Source: Adineta ricciae (taxonomy: Eukaryota; Rotifera; Eurotatoria; Adinetida; Adinetidae). Taken from it: 64,000 nucleotides of DNA. The DNA is taken from the NCBI GenBank assembly GCA_905250025.1, contig CAJNOJ010000124.1, forward strand, positions 124,001 to 188,000, given 5' to 3'. The position numbers were made by a program, and so were the translations under genes. Position 1 is the stretch's first letter. Each line of letters starts with the position of its first letter. Below the pieces are notes generated by a model that searched no databases, was not told the origin of the DNA, and saw nothing but the letters and a program-made list of their open reading frames with translations. Of this stretch, positions 21,779 through 33,700 are shown in pieces.

Positions 21779-22383
21779 ATGGCACTACAACGCGCAAATG
21801 ATATCATCGGCAAGTCACGCGATGAATACCAATGCAATCATGTAGTCAATTACGTTTTAAATGGCGATAAAACCAAAGGTGGGTTAGCAAGAAGCTATCT
21901 GAATTATGGTGAAGTAGTACTAGTAAGTTGTTTCGTTGTCATTTTGTTATGTCATGCACTTTCCTCTTTTATCTGGTAAAGACACCTCAGGCACTCGATG
22001 TTGTCGTTGATAAAGACGGTGTTCATTGTGGGACCTTCATAGATAGTGGAAATTTTATACATTCTTCAACCAAAAGACATCAAGTGATTAAGGTTGGACT
22101 AGAACAGCTTGACAAAGTTTTTCCCCGTGGTTATACAATTCGTCGAAAGTAGTTGAGCCGTTGAACTCAAGTTATTACTTTTATTTTACGTAGAAAAATT
22201 CGACTTATTCATGTAATTAAGAATTTCTTTTTCAGTGAAACTTTTGTTGGTATAGAAATTGCACAAGAAGAGAGTCGACAAAACACATTCCGTATTCTTC
22301 GCACGTCTTCAGACGAGATTGAAAACATCTATGCTTTTCATTATACAAGGAGTTTTTTTAAAATAAACATCGCATGCTTATGA
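21779..22383 (+). CDS. NlpC/P60-like cysteine peptidase, small
   Basis: Exons 21779-21922, 21982-22148 and 22236-22383 join in phase to exactly 153 codons (152 residues plus TGA). Near the start is 'DEYQCNHVVNYVLNGDKTKG', a nucleophile-Cys helix in the style of NlpC/P60 enzymes, followed by 'VVVDKDGVHCGTFIDSGNFI', the beta strand with the catalytic His, and then 'HSST'. The Cys-before-His order fits NlpC/P60 rather than the permuted LRAT group. In bacteria these enzymes cut peptidoglycan stem peptides. No signal peptide is obvious; an extra upstream exon is possible because a splice-acceptor-like tract precedes the ATG. The family is bacterial at root, so lateral acquisition followed by intron gain is likely but not proven. 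Confidence 0.68.
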
Positions 22384-22631
22384 GAAAAAAATGCGCACAT
22401 GTTTTTCTTTTTCATTCCTTTTTCTTCCGAGAGAAAACCCAATTTGAATTGTGACTTATCGTTGGAAGACTCCAGTTTATACGCAGAATCATCTTGTTGC
22501 TACACGTTTATTTAGACAAGAAACGAAAAAAGAGCTGTCACTATTCAAGCTCTCGCTTTTCCGCTACCTCGCGCAGTATAATTCGAAATTGTGGACATCG
22601 CATTTCTACAATAATCTGACTTTTTTCAGAT

Positions 22632-25600
22632 ATGGAGACAAATGACAAGTGTAGTTTCTGCGGCAAAAAGATTCAAGAAGGGGAAACCATAAAGAAGATG
22701 ATAGGTGGTCTGCTCTGCCATCAAGCATGCTTAAAAAAAAATATGGTAAGCAAAATAATCTTGTAAATGTGCTTGTCAGAATTATTTAGATTCTCTTATT
22801 CTTTTAGGATACCCCTACGCAAGTGTACAACCCAAATGAAGTCAGAAATCCGCTGAGTTCAAGTGAATCCATTGTGCATACAATACAGATAGATGAAAAT
22901 CATTGGAAATGCAAAGATTGTTCGACGCAAAATGTCAATTCAACTAGACGATGCAGAGGGTGTGGTAAAACACGATCTAATCAAAATACATCCGGCAGTA
23001 GTGCGTGGAACACGACACTAAACGAGGAAGAGTATGGGTGCACATCGACACCCGGTGCACCGAAATCTTCTGAACGATACCCATCTGCGAAATCAGATAA
23101 AAAAGGTAATTAATAGTTCTGATTGATGTCACCGTAATTCAATCTATTTGCAAGTAATTATCGTTTCTTTTTTGTCATATTTATTTATTTAGGCACCTAC
23201 GATGATGATGATGATGATGATGATGTGCAGTATGAATCGAAAAGTTCTTCAGGTAAAAACTCAAATCCTCAACATCATCAAGATAAAATACTTGCCGAAG
23301 GAAAGAAACATCGAAAACCAGTAAGTTATGAAGACGATGACAGTGATGATTCCGAGCCGAAAGTCGCATCTAGCAAGAGGCTATATCCTGAACTTCCTCA
23401 AGATGAAAAGCCTATCAAAGAGAAAAAAACGTCAAAACCAAGCCACCATTCTGATGATGATGACGAAGATCGGTCGACTGCAAAGTCGAAAAAACCAATA
23501 CCATCAACAGGAAAGAAGTCAGGAAAAACTCGCAGCCCATCGCCATCCACGTCGAAACAATGGGCAACGGTTTATATTACTGATTTGCCAGTGCATATAC
23601 AGAGCAATTCTAAAATGGAAGCACTAATTAGTAAGCGAATAGAAGACATGCTGCAAAGTAAGCCAAAGGAAGTCAAATGCTATTCAAAATTAGGCATCGG
23701 TTTTATTTGCGTGGCCAATAATGAACTGAAAAACCGTCTGTTAAACACATTTGGTAGAATTGTATTAGATCCGAAAGATGGAAAAAGTTACATTGTATTT
23801 GTCGAAGACATTGAAATTATTTCATATATGGTTCTTGAAGTTACAAAAGAAGAAGAGAACCAAATGTTACCAACAGCAACTGACATATCGCGTCGTTGGG
23901 TCGAACTACATAAAGGAGAAAGGCCAGTATCGTGTGACGTATTAAGCGCTCAGTTTCCAAATATTTATCGAGTTACTTCGTCATCGTTGGAGGAACTTAC
24001 CAATTCAACACTTGATGGAGCTTTTCGTATGAACAAATTCCTAGGTCACATATATTATTGTGCAGATTGCTGTTTCTTTGATGATTTACCTCGTACAATC
24101 ACAAAGCAACATATACACGACGCGATTGCTATGAAAATTAAACAGCCAAGCCTTTCCCAGGCTTCTCTCTATATTCAAGTAAATAAACGATCGGATTCTG
24201 TGTGCGTTATTTCTGCAGATGAAGCAAGATCATGGTCAGCAGAAAGTTTCATTACTATCGATAAAACTACGTTACAAAAGAAAACTAATCTTCCATGTCG
24301 ATTAGTAATACATCCAATTCCAGAATCATACTCTATTCAAAATATCATTAAACATCGACAATTTCAAAATGCTGTAACGTCTCATAAGCTTGTTGGAGAT
24401 CGTCTTATTCTGGAAGTCTCCGATAAAAATGTGTTTGACCAATGTTTAGATCGTGGTGCACTTCGACTTGATAGTGGCAATGTTCTCAGTATAGATCTTT
24501 GTAATTCCTTAAATAATCCAGATGGAAGCGACATTGACGAGGAGACATGGTATAGAGCGGACATGCTACAAATGAAACCGGATATAATGCAATTTTTAAA
24601 TAATCTTAAACATAAAATTTTTCGTCTTCGATGGAATGCACAGCTCTGGAGTGAGCAGTTCGAACGCGTAGCAAAACAAAAACATGATCCAAACAATCCA
24701 ACATCGGATCAGATTCGTCATTTACTTCGCGTCACTGTCATGTTAAATACACTTGCTGTAATGCAAAAACGAAGCTTTATGATCAAGGATCGTGAAATAC
24801 AATTGAGATTGAAAAATCAGTTGGAGACTATCGTATATAATCATAAGTCAACGATCGAAAAAACAGGAAAATTACCGTTAAAGAAAATGCCATACTCTCG
24901 GACTAAGATTCGTGTTGTTCGTAATGATTGCTTGATTGAATATGAAAATATGGTCAAGAAGGGAAAACGACCTGTTCTTCTTAATATGGCAAGTGCAACC
25001 AGTCCCGGTGGTGGTTTTCGCAAAGGTGATGGTGCACAAGAAGAGAATATTTTTCGTCGATCTGACTATTGTCGAAGTCTTGATGTTGGTCTTGACGATT
25101 TTCTTCGAGAACGTGCTGATCGTTTTTATTGTTCTTCTGACTGTCGTCTTGATCGTGTATCGGATCCGAATAGTATGTATCCAATGGATGAATATGGTGC
25201 TATTTATACAACAGGTATCACCGTCTTTCGACAACCAGAAGAAACGGGTTATGCGTTTATGGAAAAACCACTAGAAGATGTTTGCTCAATTGCAATGGCT
25301 GCGTATCGTGATCCTGAACTGAAGGGCAATTTCTTAGCACCAAAATACGCCGTAGGAACAAGAAAAAAGATCGAAAATATTTTTGCTATTGCCCATCATC
25401 ATAAACATGACTGTTTAATTTTATCAGCCTTTGGCTGCGGAGCGTTTAAAAACCCACCTGAACATGTCGCCAAACTCTTCCATTCGGTTATCGAACAATA
25501 TGCTGGCCTTTTTGATACTATTGTTTTCGCCATCGTTGATGATCATAACGCTGGTCGTCAGCTTAATCCAGATGGGAACTTTAAACCTTTCGCTCATGTC

Positions 25601-26231
25601 TTAGATGATCAATATGTAGAACCACCTGCATCAATAGATAAGCCAGACACCATAATAGGTCCATATCTACTTTTAAGTGATGGAGTAGCTGTTGCTGATG
25701 TGAAAATATTCCACCAAACACCTTGTAATCATGGTCCTAAGTGCGTTGAAATGTACGATTCTCACCATAATAATCAGTTCTCTCATCCACCACTTTGTAT
25801 TCAAGCAGCTATTGATGGAAAATGCAAGCGAACAGATGATGTTATTCATATGACATCATTCGTTCATCGAAATCAATGTCGAGATGGTGGTTTATGTAAA
25901 AAGGTCAATGATGAAAGTCATAGCCGAGAATTCGAACACCCAAACTATTGCCCCGAAGAAGGTCGTTGTCAGAATCAAGAAGGCGTCCATTTAAAACAAT
26001 ATCGACATTTACCTCTTTGTGAAAAGGGGCTCAAATGTATGGAATATCAAAGAGAAATTGCCAGTCATTGCAATAAATGTCGTCACTGTGCTCCACAATG
26101 TTCCCATGGTGGTCTATGCGCGATGTTTCATGACAGAGAACATGTCGAAGAGTTTAAACATCCGTTTGCTTCACCCTGTCCTCGAACACCATTTGATTGT
26201 CCTCATTTCATAGCCTTATCGGAAGCCAACA
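22632..26231 (+). CDS. PARG macrodomain protein with PBZ-like finger array, allele A (3' truncated)
   Basis: Exons 22632-22745, 22808-23105 and 23193-26231. The first exon holds a short CxxC...C zinc motif ('CSFCGKKIQ'). The second holds a RanBP2-type finger ('HWKCKDCSTQNVNSTRRCRG'), and the third opens with an Asp run and a Lys/Ser-rich linker. Two RRM-like alpha/beta stretches ('WATVYITDLPVHI', 'CRLVIHPIPESYSI') precede the PARG catalytic macrodomain with 'SPGGGFRKGDGAQEE', the GGG-x7-QEE signature of poly(ADP-ribose) glycohydrolases. Next come PBZ-like fingers of form C-x5-C-x6-7-H-x5-H from about 25718. The reading breaks at the N at 26232 within the array; the apparent continuation into a protease frame is false. 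It lacks an eight-residue segment present in allele B near 32830. Confidence 0.85.
23201..23224 (+). repeat. GAT microsatellite (8 units) coding poly-Asp
   Basis: Eight GAT codons directly after the third-exon start. The other allele has nine (31347-31373), so the locus is length-polymorphic. Confidence 0.9.
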
Positions 26232-26232
26232 N
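26232..26232. other. Assembly junction (single N)
   Basis: The left contig ends in the PBZ array (equivalent of 34404). The right contig starts in the cysteine protease (equivalent of 16299), almost 10 kb back on the map. A false 1,150-residue frame (23225-26677) spans the junction. Confidence 0.9.
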
Positions 26233-27504
26233 ATTAGAAGAATTCGGTACCTGTCTTGAATCTCTTTGGCCCTATAACGTTGTAGATGTCAATGCACGAC
26301 CCAGTGATCAAGCTTATCAAGAAGCAAAAAAGCACACGATCAAGGAAGCGCTTCAGATCGATATTGATTTGCACGAAATGAAATCGTGTCTTGCCCAAGG
26401 CTTTCCATTCGCATTTGGATTGCGATTGTATCGATCGTTTGATCGAGCGTCTACAACAGGTGTTGTTCCAATGCCAAATACATCCGAACGAATACGTTCA
26501 TCACACGGAAGGTTCGTAGGTTCTTTCTGTTCATCATCGGCATCGATATTTGTCTTTCCCTCTTATAGTCATGCGTTATTAGCTGTCGGTTACAGTGATC
26601 ATTCCAGATCATTCATTGTTCGAAACTCATGGGGGGCAGATTGGGTAAGTCAGATGGTTTTTATTGATATTCTCTGAGATTGCATAATTAAGTTTAGGGA
26701 GATCAAGGATATTGTTATATACCGTACGATTATATGACAAATCCCGAGCTGTGTTTTGATGCTTGGGCAGTTCGAAAATTATCCAACGATAGTTTTGGAA
26801 AAGAACACTGGGATAATGTCGATGCGATCAATTATCTCAAAGCTGCTGTCATGGAACTGATGTCAATGGTATGAAATAATTATACTTCAATGATTACTAT
26901 GTCATTATCTAATCGATAGGATAATGGTAACGACGATGACAACCTTGCAATCGAACAGGTAGCTGAAGATGACGAACCAAATCAAGATCAATATGGTGCT
27001 AATAGCGGTTATCAGCATCATCCATGGCCGAACAATGGTGGTGGATTTCCTCCACCTCCTCCTGCTTGGCATCAACCACATGGTATGAATAAATTTTCAT
27101 TGGTGTTCGTCGGACAATATATCATTCGTTTAACTATTCTTTCAGGCAATCCCTATCAAGGAAATAATATGCCACCGTATCATAATCAACCACAACCGTA
27201 TGGTGGAGGATACGGAGCCCCCAACTATCAACATCAACCTGGTTTTCCACCATACAATAACTCTGGTGGTTATTTTCCAAATCAGTATCAAAGTATAGTC
27301 CTATTTTAAGTGAATTAGCAGAATCTGTACAAATTTCTTCTTTCTCTAGATAATTTTCCACCAGTCAATCCAAATTATCCGAACAACTTTCCACCGCATC
27401 CTGCTTCACTCGCTGATTTTATGAATTCCGAGAGTCAAAATCAACCATTCGGAATGGCACCGAATTACAACCGTGGCCCGTATAATAATCCGAATCAATA
27501 TTAG
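26233..27504 (+). CDS. Papain-family cysteine protease, allelic copy (5' truncated)
   Basis: Second haplotype copy of the gene at 15819, starting at the equivalent of 16299, after the catalytic Cys. It keeps the His exon ('SHALLAVGY'), 'VRNSWGADW', the same intron positions and lengths, and the Pro/Gly/Tyr-rich tail, and ends with TAG at 27502. The 57-bp candidate intron is again 57 bp but has several substitutions, more than the flanking exons, which favours it being a true intron. Differences from the other copy are scattered, mostly silent or conservative. Confidence 0.83.
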
Positions 27505-28086
27505 ATCTTATTATAAATCACGATAGTTCTTTTTCTTTCCGGAAATCACATTAACTGTAATAAATGTATATTAAAAACTAGATCAAAGAAATGAATTCAT
27601 ATCCTCGTACGTTCTCCAAAACACATTTTAGCATTACTGTACACATCGATCATTTATTCTTTTTAAACGATAGTACTGAGAGAATAACAGTGGTTAATAG
27701 ATGTTCTGCAGTGCAATGTCTAAAAGAAATCCTATCGATGATTGTATTCAAGGCAACAAATCTAGCTAAGACTGATTGCTATGTTGCTATCTCACTTGAA
27801 CCATTCGCAGAAACCTATCAGAAGACACAAATCCAATATTCAACGAAAAATTTACATTTCCTACATTGGATAAACGAGACAAACCGTCGAAAAAGACTAT
27901 ACGGGCATTCTTGATTATGTCGACATCTTCGTATTCTCGTTTTGTAGTAGTCAGAATCAATTCTATTCGCGACTATGCATCGTTTCGTCATATACGGGAC
28001 AGAAAAGAAAGAAAAAGTCGAAACACGTGCTTCTGTATCTTTGCTTTTGGTCAACTTCTTTCTCTTTAACACATATAAACATCATC
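27505..28086. other. Intergenic region, allelic copy, with C2-like relic
   Basis: Equivalent to 17571-18180. The C2-like stretch ('FKATNLAKTDCYVAISL') is kept at about 27740-27880 and here reads on past the Trp ('HWINETNRRKR'). In the other allele a base change closes the frame. The difference between alleles supports a non-functional relic. Confidence 0.4.
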
Positions 28087-29270
28087 ATGCCGTTCGCTTT
28101 AGTCGTACGTGAATTAAAAAAGCTCGTCTTAGAGGAACTTCCTGTAAATAAAGATACTTGTTACCTCACTTTCACGTATCTGTATATCTGTAGCTTCCCT
28201 ACTGTGGACTCAACGATCTTTTGATCAAAGTAACCCATGTTGCTCAGAATCCGACCGATTGGAAATCGCTTCATTTCGGTGCAGCAAAACCGGGATCTAT
28301 TGTTGGTTGTGATTTTGCTGGTGAGGTGGTGGAAATCGGAAAAGAAGCTATTGGTTAGTATGGAGATTTGTATGTTCATTCCATATCATCAGTTTTTGTA
28401 GGTAATTATCGGAAGGGAGAACGAGTAGCTGGCTGTGTTCCTGGTGGTGTATCTGCTGACTTGGGTCTTCGTGGTGCATACTCTGAATATGTTGTTCAAG
28501 AAGCGTCACTTGTCTTTCGTTATCCATCAAGAATATCGCCTGCTGAAGCTGCTACAATTCCACTTGCTTCAATCACAGCGGCTCTCGGTCTCTTTCATGA
28601 AATGGGCTTGCCTTTACCACCAGCGACCACCAAATCTAAAACGCCAGTTCTCGTTTGGTCCGGTAGTACAAGTGTCGGACAATATGCCATTCAGTTAGCT
28701 AAAATCGCGGGTTGTTTTGTTATTACAACAGCATCGCCGGCACGACACAATTATTTGAAGGAACTCGGTGCTGACGTTTGTTTCGATTACAAAGATGCAA
28801 ATACTGTCTCACAAGTTAAAGAAATCACCAAAAATGAATTAGCGTATGCTATCGATTGCATTTCAGAAAAGGAATCCATTAAACAAGTATGTGCTACATT
28901 AACTGGCAAAGATCCGCAAGTTGTCACAATTCTACCTCGGGTATCGAATGAAATACCATCACATGTCAAGGAGCGTAGTGTCCTGATGTATACAATCTAC
29001 GGTCATGAATTACATGCTTTTCGTCGAGTATATCCTGCTAAGCCAGAAGACAAGATCTTTGCGGAACATTTCTACAGATTACTTTCTGATTACTTATTAC
29101 CAAATGGTCTTTTGAAACCAAACAAAGTCACTCGAATACCAGGTGGTCTCAATGGTGTTGAAGAAGGGTTTAAACGAATGATGGAAAATAGAGTAGCATG
29201 TGAAAAACTCGTTTATACACTTGCAGAGACAAAGAAAGCGAATGATATAAAAATAAACTCAAATTTGTAG
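28087..29270 (+). CDS. Medium-chain dehydrogenase/reductase, allelic copy (complete)
   Basis: Exons 28087-28143, 28194-28353 and 28402-29270, the same structure and 361-residue length as the 18181 copy. The cofactor loop 'SGSTSVGQYAIQLAKIAGC' is unchanged. A handful of amino-acid changes (for example Leu to Phe in 'DVC[LF]DYKD', Ala to Pro in 'GKD[AP]QVV') do not touch conserved sites. This entry adds an allele, not another gene. Confidence 0.84.
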
Positions 29271-29982
29271 AGATTTTTGTAGATCTCGTTAAAAAACAAG
29301 AAAAATTCATGACATCTTTGACTTGCCTACACTAACTTCTTTGTATGAATTATGATTTTCTTGTTGCTTTTGTCAAGAAGGCACTCACCTAGTCTTCTAT
29401 TCATAGAATTAATTATATAATTACAATTGTCCAATTATTCAAAGACATTCTATGAGGATTCACTTGTAGTAAATGAAAATTCCAGAAAGTTTCAACGCTA
29501 TCTTCGAACTTTCTGAACATTTTCTACGTTTTTCTCCAGCGACTGCTTATCTAATTCAAATTTACAATCGGTGTGTCAAAAAATGTTAGACAAAGCAGTA
29601 GTTTTCTAAATTCACATGGATATGTACGAATTTACTTTCATGAAATTATCTTCATGGTGAAAAATGTTATCAAAGCTGCAAAATCTAATCAATCGTCGTC
29701 AGAGAGTAAGATCATATTTTTAATATGCAAACGAACACCCCTAAATCTTTTCTTTTTACTCATGACAGTATAGTAAAGATACTTGTATAATTACCATTTT
29801 TTAATTACGATAAGGATGTAACGTCTCATGAGGTAAGGTAGCTTTTGATGATCCACAGGCTATTTTAATCAGCAGATTTATATGCTGCAGCTATTCTACT
29901 CTTCTTTCTAGAGCGTTCAGCATTGCACTTATACACTGTGCATTTGTATTTTGTTTGCTTTTTAAACATCATCGCACAAACA
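29271..29982. other. Intergenic region, allelic copy
   Basis: Counterpart of 19365-20065 with substitutions and indels. No gene recognised. Confidence 0.5.
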
Positions 29983-30523
29983 ATGTCAGTAACAGGTTTG
30001 CCAACATTACAACAAGATATAATACGCTATGGTTTGTCCGTTTACTTTGCACTGGGCTTGCTAGGCAATATTTTCAATTGTCTTATGTTCACACGATCAT
30101 GTTATCGTCACATACCAAGTTCAGTATATTTTCTGGCTCTTTCAAGCTTCGGTATTATCTATATCATTTGGACTATGTTTCCATTGATGTATACACTTAA
30201 TAATCCTGATCCTCAAACACAATCGGCAATTTATTGTAAAACACAAAAATATGGTATTCATCTTCTTGCTCTGTATCTTCGCTATACCATCGTTTTTGCT
30301 TGTATCGATCGATTCCTGATCACTAGAACAAATGTTCGCCTTCGCTCACTGAGTTCCGTTAAAACAGCAATTATCTCGCTCATTGTCATGGTTATAATAG
30401 GCTTCTTCATAGCAGTTCATATATTGATCTACACGGATATCAACAGTGGTGTTTGTACCATGACTGGATTATATAAGTTAGTTTATGCCATTTATCAAAT
30501 CATGGTTGTTTCGATTATACCAC
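29983..30523 (+). CDS. Rhodopsin-like GPCR, allelic copy (3' truncated)
   Basis: Matches the receptor at 20066 from its ATG through TM5 ('VYAIYQIMVVSIIP'), with few changes (for example 'NPDPQTQSA' against 'NPDPQANSA'). It is cut by the N at 30524, which corresponds to 20606. The residues read after the N belong to an unrelated contig and must not be added. Confidence 0.8.
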
Positions 30524-30524
30524 N
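30524..30524. other. Assembly junction (single N)
   Basis: The right contig starts at the equivalent of 22391, just upstream of the PARG-PBZ gene. The tRNA and NlpC/P60 region is therefore missing from this haplotype's sequence. Confidence 0.88.
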
Positions 30525-30773
30525 ATGCGCACATGTTTTTCTTTTTCATTCCTTCTTTTTCTTCCGAGAGAAAACCCACTTTGAAGTATGACTTATAGTT
30601 GGAAGACTCCAGTTTATACGCAGAATCATCTTGTTGCTACACGTTTATTTAGGCAAGAAACGAAAAAAAAAACAGCTGTAACTATTGAAGTTCTTACTTT
30701 TTTTACTTCCTCGCGCAGTATAATTCGAAATTGTGGACATCGCATTTCTACAATAATCTGACTTTTTTCAGAT

Positions 30774-33700
30774 ATGGAGACAAATGACAAGTGTAGTTTG
30801 TGCGGCAAAAAGATTCAAGAAGGGGAAACCATAAAGACGATGGTAAACGGTCTGCTCGGCCATCAAGCGTGTCTAAAAAAAATTTTTGTAAGCAAAATAA
30901 TCTTGTAAATGTGCTTGTCAGAACTATTCATATTTTCTGATTCTTTTAGGATATCCCTACGCAAGTGTACAACCCAAACGGAGTCAGAAATCCGCTGAGT
31001 TCAAGTGAATCCACTCTGCATACAATACAGATAGACGAAAATCATTGGAAATGCAAAGATTGTTCGACGCAAAATGTCAACTCAACTAGACGATGCGGAG
31101 GGTGTGGTAAAACGCGATCTAATCAAAATACATCTGGCAGTAGTGCGTGGAACACGGCACTAAACGGGGAAGAATGTGGGCCCACATCGGCACCCGGTGC
31201 ACCAAAATCTTCTGAACGATACCTGCCTGCAAAATTAGATAAAAAAGGTAATTAATAATTCCGATTGATGTCACCGTAATTCAATCTATTTGCAAGTAAT
31301 TATCGTTTCTTTTTTGTCATATTCGTTTATTTATTTAGGCACCTACGATGATGATGATGATGATGATGATGATGTGCGATATGAATCGAAAAGCACTTCA
31401 GGTAAAAACGCATATCCTCAACATCATCAAGATAAAATACTTGCCGAAGAAAAGAAACATCGAAAACCAGTAAGTTATGAAGACGATGACAGTGACGATT
31501 CCGAGCCGAAAGTCGCATCTAGCAAGAGGCTATATCCTGAACTTCCTCAAGATGAAAAGCCTATCAAAGGGAAGAAAACGTCGAAACCAAGCCACCATTC
31601 TGATGATGATGACGAAGATCGATCGACTGCAAAGTCGAAAAAACCAATACCATCAACAGGAAAGAAGTCAGAAAAAACTCGCAGTCCATCGCCATCCACG
31701 TCGAAACAATGGGCAACGGTTTATATTACTGATTTGCCAGTGCATATACAGAGCAATTCCAAAATGGAAGCACTAATTAGTAAGCGAGTAGAAGACATGC
31801 TGCAAAGTAAGCCAAAGGAAGTCAAATGCTATTCAAAACTAGGCATCGGTGTTATTTGTGTGGCCAATAATGAACGGAAAAATCGTCTGTTGAACACCTT
31901 TGGTAGAATTGCATTAGATCCGAAAGATGGAAAAAATTACATTGTATTTGTTGAAGACATTCAACTTATTTCATATATGGTTCTTGAAGTTACAAAAGAG
32001 GAAGAGAACCAAATGTTACCAACAGCAACTGACATATCGCGTCGTTGGGTCGAACTACATAAAGGAGAAAGGCCAGTATCGTGTGACGTATTAAACGCTC
32101 AGTTTCCAAATATTTATCGAGTTATTTCGTCATCGTTGGAGGAACTTACCAATCCATCACTTGATGGAGCTTTCCGTATAAACAAATTCCTAGGTCACAT
32201 ATATTATTGTGCGGATTGCTGTTTCTTTGAAGATTTACCTCGTACAATCACGAAACAACGTATACACGACGCGATTGCTATGGAAATTAAACAATCAAGC
32301 CTTTCTCAGACTTCTCTCTATGTTCAAGTAAATAAACGATCGGATTCTATGTGTGTTATTTCCGCAGATGAAGCAAGATCATGGTCAGCAGAAAGTTTCA
32401 TTACTATCGATAAAACTATGTTACGAAAGAAAACTAATCTTGCATGTCGATTAGTAATACATCCAATTCCAGAATCATACTCTATTCAAAATATCATTAA
32501 ACATCGACAATTCCAAAATGCTGTAACGTCTCATAAACTTGTTGGAGATCGTCTTATTCTGGAATTTTCCGATAAAAATGTGTTTGACCAATGTTTAGAC
32601 CGTGGTGCACTTCGACTTGATAGTGGCGAAGTTCTCAGTGTAGATCTTTGTAATTCCTTAAATAATCCAGATGGAAGCGACATTGATGACGAGACATGGT
32701 ATAGAGCGGACATGCTACAAATGAAACCGGATATAATGCAATTTTTAAATAATCCTAAACATAAAATTTTTCGTCTTCGATGGAATGCACAGCTCTGGAG
32801 TGAGCAATTCGAACGCGTGGCAAAACAAAAACGTGATCCAGCTCATGGTGCAGTACATGATCCAAACAATTCAACACCGGATCAGATTCGTCATTTACTT
32901 CGCGTCACTGTCATGTTGAATACACTTGCTGTAATGCAAAAACGAAGCTTTATGATCAAGGATCGTGAAATACAATTGAGATTGAAAAATCAATTGGAGA
33001 CTATCGTATATAATCATAAGTCAACCATCGAAAAAACAGAAAAATTACCATTAAAGAAAATGCCGTACTCTCGGACTAAGATTCGTGTTGTTCGTAATGA
33101 TTGCTTGATTGAATATGAAAACATGGTCAAGAAGGGAAAACGACCTGTTCTTCTTAATATGGCAAGTGCAACCAGTCCCGGCGGTGGTTTTCGCAAAGGT
33201 GATGGTGCACAAGAAGAGAATATTTTTCGTCGATCTGACTATTGTCGAAGTCTTGATGTTGGTCTTGACGATTTTCTTCGAGAACGTGTTGATCGTTTTT
33301 ATTGTTCTTCTGACTGTCGTCTTGATCGTGTATCGGATCCGAATAGTATGTATCCAATGGATGAATATGGTGCTATTTATACAACAGGTATCACCGTCTT
33401 TCGACAACCAGAAGAAACGGGTTATGCGTTTATGGAAAAACCACTAGAAGATGTTTGCTCAATTGCAATGGCTGCATATCGTGATCCAGAACTGAAGGGC
33501 AATTTCTTAGCACCAAAATACGCCGTAGGAACAAGAAAAAAGATCGAAAATATTTTTGCTATTGCCCATCATCATAAACATGACTGTTTAATTCTATCAG
33601 CCTTTGGCTGCGGAGCATTTAAAAACCCACCTGATCATGTCGCCAAACTCTTCTATTCGGTTATCGAACAATATGCTGGCCTTTTTGATACCATTGTTTT

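Noticed and set aside
24841-25274. Several frames of 60-118 codons opposite or shifted within the PARG domain
   Set aside because: Present at the same place in both alleles only because the underlying PARG codons are conserved; compositionally odd (Ile/Thr- or Val/Phe-rich) and without start context.
23225-26677. A 1,150-residue open frame joining the PARG/PBZ protein to a cysteine protease
   Set aside because: The frame passes through the N at 26232. Each side matches a complete gene elsewhere in the window, so this is a contig join and not a fusion protein.
15819-29270. Tandem segmental duplication of protease, reductase and GPCR genes
   Set aside because: The second copy begins and ends at single Ns in mid-gene and has allele-like divergence; haplotype redundancy explains it better.
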